A DNA stretch of 64,000 nucleotides from Cheiracanthium punctorium (Eukaryota; Arthropoda; Arachnida; Araneae; Cheiracanthiidae). Below the pieces are notes generated by a model. The model ran no database searches. It worked only from the letters and a program-made list of their open reading frames with translations, and was not told the DNA's origin. This document shows positions 58,087 through 64,000 of the stretch, one piece after another; position 1 is the stretch's first letter, and every line of letters begins with the position of its first letter. The position numbers were made by a program, and so were the translations under genes. The stretch covers positions 620,001 through 684,000 of the forward strand of contig JAWZYV010019958.1 in NCBI GenBank assembly GCA_038373885.1. The letters run 5' to 3'.

Positions 58087-61000
58087 AGTAATGAGCGTAA
58101 TGAATAGTGATTTAGTTGATTACCGAACATCAGAAGGAAACTTCGATATATATGGAATTACAAAAGAGAAATAAACTTCCCTACAATTTTAGGTTGAAGC
58201 TGCTTCACCTAAAAAAGTTTGTGCATTTAAACTTTTTAAATATTATGTAAGTGGAAATTGTACTCCGTACTGTGCAATGTAAATTGTCCCTCCATTTACA
58301 TCATCCATCCCAAAACAAATCTATTCCTTTTCAACACAAACCAAGCAGAAGCCTAAACAGAGTTTTTCTGCGAGGAGTCGTAAATCAAGTTCCCCCTTCT
58401 CCCCGTTTCATCTCTGCGGGTGGTAACGCAACATGTGGGCAAGTGGGGGTGGAAAACATCTGAAAATTTTTCATCAAAAATGTGTAAATAAATCGCTAAA
58501 AATCAAATTTATGGATTAGATAAAAAATACTTATGTATTTGAAAAGGCAAAGTGCACTGCAATTTTTCTATCTTTACCAAATTTCAAAAAAGTTAGTCTG
58601 GTCTGAGAAAATCGCAGTTGACTGTCAGAATTCGTGTCTTTGTATAGATGATTGTGTTTAATATTAAATAAAAAATACATCAAAGCAATATTTCTAAAAT
58701 CTGAAAGATGGAAAAGGTGAGAAGTCTTTCAAGAAAACAACAATGAAAGAAAAATTTAAAAATATTAATTTAGTGCCGAGATATTACTTGAAAACCGAAG
58801 CAATAAAAGTCCCATTGCTTAACATGGAAAGGAAACTTCTTTCGATCTGTCTGAGGAAGAGCCTTAACAAAAGCAGAATCTTTTGAGAATTTCATTTCAT
58901 AGAAAATATTAGCTCTGCAGTTTTTGCTTTGAGGTTGTAGATCTTCCCTTGAATTTCCGCTTTACCCTCATAGATTCTCAAAGGCATTCATAAATCTATT
59001 ATCTATTTAAGGTGATGATTTATAATTGATACAAATAAAAATTTAAGAAAATCTCAATTTTACCAACTTCTGTAAAGTTAAACAGATTTAGAAATTAGAT
59101 TTGTAAGACAAAACTGTTTCTCATTAAGTTAGTTTATAATTTTTTCTGAAACCACCTATGTGGAATCTTCATGCTTTACCAGTCACACTTTTACAAACAG
59201 TCATTTGCTCACTTTATTTCTTTGATGTCTAAATAAATGTACTTTAAAATTTTAAAGAAAAGCAATTGGGGATAGGGGAGCATCATTATTATATACAACT
59301 GAAAAAATATTAATTTTCTATTTAGGATTTAAAACCTGCTAATTTATTAATTTCATCAACTGGTCATCTGAAAATAGCTGATTTTGGTCAAGCAGATTTG
59401 TTTGGTAAGGAAGGCCGAAGTGTTAGTCATCAAGTTGCCACTCGGTAATGAGCTTTTATTGTGTTTTCATATGCTAAAGTTATGTGCACTCTACGTTATT
59501 ATAAAGTTGGCTTTTATGTATATTTTAGATGGTACAGAGCTCCAGAATTATTATATGGTTCTCGTTCCTATGATGAAGGTGTAGATTTGTGGTTTGTATT
59601 ATTATTTATTAAGAAACAGAGAAAAGCTAAGTTTAAAAACTATAGATGTTGTATACTTTAATGAATGAGTTGAGAATTTTATAGAACTTTTTCTAATGCT
59701 AAATTTTGATGCTCAGTTTATATAGGGATCTGCTAATCTCAAAAAAACATTTATTCACAGAGATAATTTCCTTGTTTTTTTACCTCTTTGTATTTATGGA
59801 TAATTTAAAGCAGAATAGGTATGATAAAATTGCAAGGTAAAGCTCAGCATTTAAAGCCATTACCGTTTTCAAAACCTATTTCACTGTGAAGTTATTAAAT
59901 TTTTACAACATTTATTATTATAATTTTTTAAGCTTAACATTGTGCTTATATTAATCACTGTAATTCATTAATTGTAAGTATTCAGTTATTAATGTAGCTT
60001 AATATTTTATATGCATATTTATTTTTTGAAAATTTAATAGTCCTCTTTTAATTTTTTTTAGGGCTGTAGGATGTATATTTGGAGAAATGTTGAATAAATT
60101 TCCCTTATTTAGGGTTAGTAAACATTAATGTTATAAAATAAACAGCCTGTCTCATATTTACAGCTCTTGATAGTGTTCACTAGAGAATGTTTTTTGAACT
60201 TGACTTGCCATCTTTGTACTTGAGCATTTTCGCATTCTTTTGTACATTTGAATTGTTATGTTGGACTCAAGCTTTTCTGAAAATCAAATTATTAATGCAG
60301 ACGATTATATTTGCATTCAATCATTCTTTTGGATTTAACTTCTTTTTTTACAATCATTCTTTTCCTCTAGAGTATTGCAAAAAGCCCAGCTAGTTGTGCC
60401 ACTGGCCACAAATTGCTACTGTTATAATGCTTCCTGTCATTATATAAATTTCCACTTATTGCAAATTTGTTAGATGAGTCTCATGACATTAATTTTGAAA
60501 CGTTTGATATTATTACACATGCCAGGTATTTATTTATTGCCAAAGACTGATAGCTTAGCTGAGCTGGATAGCTTTAAAGCTATTAATATCAGGGTGCGAA
60601 TTGACGGGGGGGGGGGGGATGCCGGGAATCGTCCCCGGCTGAAGAATGTAATATCCCTCCTAGAGAAATATTAATTGATCCCTGCCAGGGATAGTATTTA
60701 TCCCCTGCTGAAGAAATGTTAAACTGATGATTGAAGATTTGGGACTGAAGTCAAGAAGTCAAAATGAAAGTGGTATATTATCGTTTGTTACTAAACTCTA
60801 AGGCGACTGCCTTAAAATTTCGTCTGTTTTCTAAGCAAAAACCCTCAAGGGTGGCTTCCAATACAGGTACATTGTATGTAGCTTGTGCATCAGTGATTCC
60901 ATAGAACAAACAATCTATGACTTTTGTTTGAATATAAGTCAGTTCCCACACGTGTCGGCAACTGCATTTGTCTTGTAATATCATGTGAATGAAGCATTTA

Positions 61001-64000
61001 CACCTTCCCACCTTTTTCTTTTCAAGTATCCCCCCCTGGAGAATGTTTTCTTTCAAATGTCCCCCCCTAGAGAAAATGTTCAGTTCGCACCCTGATTAAT
61101 GTTGGTCTCTCTCTGCTAAAGTGTAGACGTTTGCTTTCCCCACAATTTAGAGAAGTATTCCCATCCAGATTCTTTGCCTACATAATTAATCAGGGGTCGA
61201 TCCAGCAATTTTTTCCAGGGTAATATTTTTGTGAAAATTGCTTATTTTTATGAATTTCAATACTTAGTTTTGTGAAATTCAACACGTATTTTTGTAAGTT
61301 TTCATAACAATTTTTGATCAAAGTCACCTTTTTGGCAGAATAATTGATGAAATAGATTAAAATACCAATGAAGGACTGTTCTAATTAATTGTATTTTTGT
61401 GAAGGGCCGCAAAACGGACCCAATTTTTTTCTGCAATGACCCATGTTAATGTACACATTCCCTGCATGTATGCAGTGGCTTTTGATTAGTTCTGATTCAA
61501 ACTTGATTTCTTTGACTCAGAGTTTGACACCCTGCCAACTGGTCTGTTACTATCTGTATTTCTGAATTGATTTGTATGATTTATTTACAGTGTAAATTGT
61601 GGTGGGCTGGATAACAGGCATGCCCAGCATGTTATCGCTGGCTGTATTGGTGATGCTTACAGTCACTAGTTTTGAGACTCCTGACTGGCATTATTTCTAC
61701 TCACAAAAATAATGTGCGGCTGCCAAATATTATCTGCAGCTGTCAAATACTATGTACATAACTCAATTCTTTTCTGTTGATTTTTCATAAACTTATAATA
61801 TTTTAATTTTTATTTATGTTGATATTAATAATTTTTACAGGGAGAAAATGATATTGAACAATTGTGCCTTGTACTCCAAACTTTAGGAACACCAACTGAA
61901 GAATCATGGCCAGTAAGTTTGAAAAGTTAATTCGAAATAACAAAATATGAGAATTGTACTATTAAAAAAATATTAGAGTAAACTATAGGTGTACCAGGGC
62001 TGGGAAAATAAAAAACTCATTTATTTTTTTAACCCAAAAGTCTGGGTTTTTTGGTTAGAAAGATGGAAGTTGCCTTATACCTAGAAAGAATAAAGGGGCC
62101 AAATTGGCCCCTCAATGTTTGTTAATCTCTTTGAACAAGATAAATCCTAAGTAATAAGAACAAAAATGAGGAGCATTATAGAAAATGCAAATAAATTTTA
62201 TATTGACTTTTTATTTCTACAAATTTTGAACTTTACATTTTCCTAAAGCAATCAGTACATCGAACTTCTCTAGATTGGCAAACTGGTGTTTTAACTTAAA
62301 GGCAAGTGTTCTTTATATGATTTGCTTTGCAAAATGTTTTGACTTCTCATTTGGAATGCAAACTGAATTAAGGGTGTTCTACGTGAAGAGCGATCGTCGT
62401 CACAGGACTTTTGAACAGCTTTAAAAACAAACCAATGACGTTAAACATTCAAAAAAATTAATATTGCATCTTCATCCTATGGATTGACATTCACAGTAAA
62501 GCTGTATGTCTCATGCAACTTAAAAAAAAAAAAATTCATAAGCACAAAAACTGCCTATAAAAATGAGCCGAGGATTTAACTGTTTTTGGAAATATCACGA
62601 AATTCCGTATGTTTAGCATTTTTTTCTGATAATTTCGTAACTCTTACAGGCTCATTCTCAATGTCAGTTCACAGTGCAGCTTATAAATAGACATTTTAAA
62701 ATTTTTCGAGTCTGTAGCTCAATTAATTTTTTTAAAAAGCTGTTCAAAAGTTGCATGATTTTCAAGTGAAACAGCACTGAGAATGCTATTTAGAAGGTCA
62801 TTCCTAGAATGAAGCAGTACAATGAGAATGCAAGAGGGGGTGGATGGGTTATAGAGGGCCAATTTGGCCCTTTCTGCCTTTCTAGGCATATTGTTTGATA
62901 TCGATGCTTGGGAAAAATTATTTCCGATATAGTGATGACAGTAATCCAAATAAATGAAAGTATTGGGAGATTGAAATCTATAGTTCAATGGTATAAGAAA
63001 TACAAAATTTACAAACAGTGATAGGGGCCACATTGGCCCAATCTGTCATTCTAGTATAAATATGCAATTTTATTAAGGGAAAAAAAAACAGTGTTATTTG
63101 AAAAAGAAATGTAAATATCAAATAATTATTTAAAATAAATTTAATTAAGTTTCTTAAATTAAACTATGCCTAAACCAAATAATACAATCAATTTTAACTT
63201 AATTGTTTTATTACTTCCTTGTACAAAGAAAGCATTGCGATTGCAAAAAATTTTCGTATTCAGATTTTTGTAGAAAAATTGATCTTGACTGTCTCTAAAT
63301 TTGTTTTGGTGTATTTTCACATGATGCCTCATTGTATGCATGTACAATTTTGACCAACCTGCCACATAGGTGTCACATTTATATAATAGGAATATGAAAT
63401 TATGTGCGTATTCAAATACAACGTTGTGTCAAAATTTAAAAGCAATCGGTGAAGAACTTTCAGATTTGAGGTTATGAACAAAAATGAACAGTTTAAAATT
63501 TTATTTATATAGATTAACTCTTTAGTTTGCAGTTTTCCACATATGCAAACGTGTCTATCCATACACCCTCTCAAAGTCAATTTTTCTGTATTGGTTTCAG
63601 TATGAAGTGCTGTTTTTCCTAAAAACAAGTTCTAATATTTATTTTGAGCTACCTTGGTTTCTTTTTAATTAATCAGTTATTCACAAAATTAGCACAGGAA
63701 ATTTCTTTTATACTCGAATACTTTTTTGAGTGGGTGCATTTAATTTTGAAATTTCTAGAAAAATGCACACTAAAGGGTTAAATTTTACATTGTTACATTA
63801 AAATATTTATGTAATTGAACATCACATTCATTGTGCAATATGTGTACACATTTAAGACTGTGTGTATTAGCTCTGAATAAAACTTGTGTGTTTTAGAACT
63901 ATCAATATAACTTTTAAAAAAATTTACTTTAAATTTGTGTTTTATTTATTTGCAGGAAATGACTCAATTACCAGACTATAACAAAATATCTTTTCCTGAA
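44993..64000 (+). CDS. CDK20: Cyclin-dependent kinase 20 (CCRK), 8 exons, 3' truncated by window
   Basis: Joined exons 44993-45141, 49050-49086, 52042-52230, 59326-59444, 59529-59591, 60062-60113, 61841-61912 and 63956-64000 give 242 codons in frame. All introns are GT-AG. CDK20 is a Ser/Thr kinase acting on ICK/MAK-type kinases in ciliary length control and the cell cycle. Motifs: P-loop GEGAHGIV (residues ~11-18), catalytic Lys in LALKK, LREIKAL in place of PSTAIRE (CDK20-like), [35 protein letters not shown] and PDYNKISF. Oddities: DFGQAD where DFGLAR is usual, and Ser for the usual T-loop Thr before HQVATR. An in-frame TAG at 44981 fixes ATG 44993 as the first usable start. The C-terminal ~100 residues are outside the window. 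Identity is close to certain. Confidence 0.96.
45902..46400 (+). repeat. Dispersed repeat, GATGTGGACACC family, copy 3
   Basis: In CDK20 intron 1 (45142-49049). Same module order as at 7428 and 43384. Confidence 0.65.
48613..48858. mobile_element. Tigger-type MITE in CDK20 intron 1
   Basis: CAGCAAAACTTCTCAAATC at the left and the inverse of CAGTAGAACTTCTCAAATC at the right; TA precedes the left end. It holds a long A run (48655-48679). Confidence 0.7.
49050..49086 (+). CDS. CDK20: CDK20 coding exon 2 (37 bp)
   Basis: Micro-exon encoding [12 protein letters not shown], the end of the C-helix. Acceptor TCCGCTAG|A, donor AAT|GTAATT, leaving phase 0. Confidence 0.93.
49170..49584. mobile_element. 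Mariner-type MITE in CDK20 intron 2
   Basis: CACTGCTGGCTATCCAAAAT and the inverse at the right (ATTTTGGATGGCCAGCAGTG), each bordered by TA (49168-49169, 49585-49586). Confidence 0.85.
49619..49798. mobile_element. 180-bp TA-target MITE in CDK20 intron 2
   Basis: CCATGTTTACTCGCATAA and the inverse right end (TTACGTGAGTAAACATGG), each bordered by TA (49617-49618, 49799-49800). Repeated AACTATTATGCA motifs inside. Confidence 0.85.
50259..51000 (-). mobile_element. Tigger-type remnant in CDK20 intron 2
   Basis: CAGTAGACCTTCTCAAACTC resembles the terminus of the MITE at 48613. On the minus strand two related segments (near 50500-50600 and 50820-50920) read SSMESI and HSDIPMTE, an acidic tail like that of Tigger transposases. 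The second terminus was not found. Confidence 0.5.
52042..52230 (+). CDS. CDK20: CDK20 coding exon 3 (hinge to HR of HRD)
   Basis: 63 codons from [11 protein letters not shown] through VFEYM (hinge) and [16 protein letters not shown]. Acceptor TTCCAG|A, donor AGG|GTTTGT. The next intron (52231-59325, 7.1 kb) falls between Arg and Asp of the HRD catalytic motif. Confidence 0.96.
52544..55082. mobile_element. Tc1/mariner-type element in CDK20 intron 3
   Basis: The right end is the inverse of CAGTGAGTGGCCAAATTATT and is followed by TA. The left end CAATGGGTGGCCAAATTA is diverged. Inner segments near 52757-52830 and 54790-54860 are inverted copies of each other, so the element has long inverted arms. 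Transposase traces lie inside. Confidence 0.65.
54580..54685 (+). pseudogene. Tc1-like transposase fragment
   Basis: Reads [16 protein letters not shown] and [13 protein letters not shown], equivalent to the second catalytic Asp region and the following NSPDLNP region of Tc1 transposases. The usual NSPDLN is altered (NSQI) and followed by a stop. A shorter inverted copy of the first part lies at about 53960-54010 on the minus strand. Confidence 0.6.
56828..57342 (-). repeat. ACTTTCCGAACA-terminus repeat, copy B
   Basis: Inverted relative of 24731-25384 with ACTTTCCGAACA at 56849 and its inverse at 57324. A (CA)n microsatellite lies at about 57155-57200. In CDK20 intron 3. Confidence 0.8.
57478..57835. 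repeat. Tandem duplication, ~180-bp unit
   Basis: Two diverged units share CGATTTCRAAATT, AAATGTCTATTTTGGCC-like and GGCGYYKGCGCC segments. A diverged relative without clear ends lies at 56530-56830. Confidence 0.7.
58043..58086. repeat. (TA)n microsatellite
   Basis: Alternating TA with a single TG interruption, in CDK20 intron 3. The rest of that intron to 59325 is AT-rich with nothing recognised. Confidence 0.9.
59326..59444 (+). CDS. CDK20: CDK20 coding exon 4 (catalytic loop, DFG, T-loop)
   Basis: [22 protein letters not shown], then [17 protein letters not shown] and two bases of Arg. Acceptor TTTAG|GAT, donor CG|GTAATG. Holds the HRD Asp, the DFG Asp and the activation-loop Ser. Confidence 0.96.
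59529..59591 (+). CDS. CDK20: CDK20 coding exon 5 (APE region)
   Basis: Completes Arg and encodes [20 protein letters not shown] with two bases of Trp. The preceding intron is only 84 bp. Donor TG|GTTTGT. Confidence 0.96.
60062..60113 (+). CDS. CDK20: CDK20 coding exon 6
   Basis: Completes Trp and encodes [17 protein letters not shown], the F-helix. Acceptor TTTAG|G, donor AGG|GTTAGT. Confidence 0.94.
60590..61094. mobile_element. hAT-type MITE in CDK20 intron 6
   Basis: CAGGGTGCGAATTGACG at the left and the inverse right end (TCAGTTCGCACCCTG), with a 7-of-8 duplication (ATTAATAT 60582-60589; ATTAATGT 61095-61102). A G run at 60606-60618. Confidence 0.85.
61190..61440. repeat. Dispersed repeat in CDK20 intron 6
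   Basis: Shares TTTTGTGAAATTCA-type and GACTTTGA-type segments in inverse order with 38720-38965. Its start CAGGGGTCGATCCAGC looks like a hAT terminus. Confidence 0.5.
61841..61912 (+). CDS. CDK20: CDK20 coding exon 7
   Basis: [20 protein letters not shown] then ESWP, 24 codons. Acceptor TTTTTACAG|GGA, donor CCA|GTAAGT. Confidence 0.96.
62081..63054. mobile_element. TIR element with GGCCAAATTGGCC palindromes, CDK20 intron 7
   Basis: CTAGAAAGAATAAAGGGGCC at the left and an inverse right end (...TGTCATTCTAG), each with a GGGCCAAATTGGCCC-type palindrome. A third copy lies at about 62846-62886. Target duplication unclear. Confidence 0.6.
63956..64000 (+). CDS. CDK20: CDK20 coding exon 8 (cut by window end)
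   Basis: [15 protein letters not shown], 15 codons to the last base of the window. Acceptor TTGCAG|GAA. The PDYNKISF motif is characteristic of CDK20. Confidence 0.95.

Overview
The window looks like AT-rich animal nuclear DNA, probably arthropod and possibly arachnid. That assignment is an inference from transposon content and long introns; nothing in the sequence fixes the species. There is no operon structure, no Shine-Dalgarno-led gene order and no CRISPR array. One conserved host gene is recognisable, and most of the remaining sequence is transposable-element DNA, much of it nested.

Right third (about 44.96-64.0 kb, + strand): the first eight coding exons of an orthologue of CDK20 (cell cycle-related kinase, CCRK). 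They run from a start codon at 44993 to the window edge, where the gene is cut. Exon joins keep frame and read through the P-loop, catalytic Lys, HRD, DFG and APE motifs to PDYNKISF. Introns hold several elements with terminal inverted repeats (TIRs).

Middle (30.46-30.84 kb): a short island between transposons holds a near-perfect RFX X-box palindrome, inverted CCAAT boxes and a strong splice donor. I propose it as the promoter and non-coding first exon of CDK20, about 14 kb upstream of the coding start. CDK20 is a ciliary kinase, so RFX control would make sense. No transcript evidence is available here.

Left part (0-30.46 kb): a non-autonomous Helitron (28-868); a minisatellite-plus-hairpin element (1282-2541) with an inverted second copy at 37.06-38.17 kb; a Tigger remnant; a decayed copia Gag inside 27-bp inverted repeats; and a Penelope-like retroelement (reverse transcriptase plus GIY-YIG nuclease, 11.9-19.4 kb). 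The Penelope element is split by a 5.2-kb hAT-type insertion with an 8-bp target duplication. Immediately after it, a TIR element beginning CAGCAC is split by an 8.8-kb hAT element. That element contains another hAT element, which contains a further hAT MITE, which contains a Harbinger-like MITE. Each of these four levels is delimited by its own target-site duplication (TSD).

30.8-44.9 kb: more hAT and TA-target elements, including a nest at 32.05-36.16 kb, tandem repeats and tRNA-derived SINE sequence. Apart from CDK20, every coding trace I recognise is a broken transposon gene.
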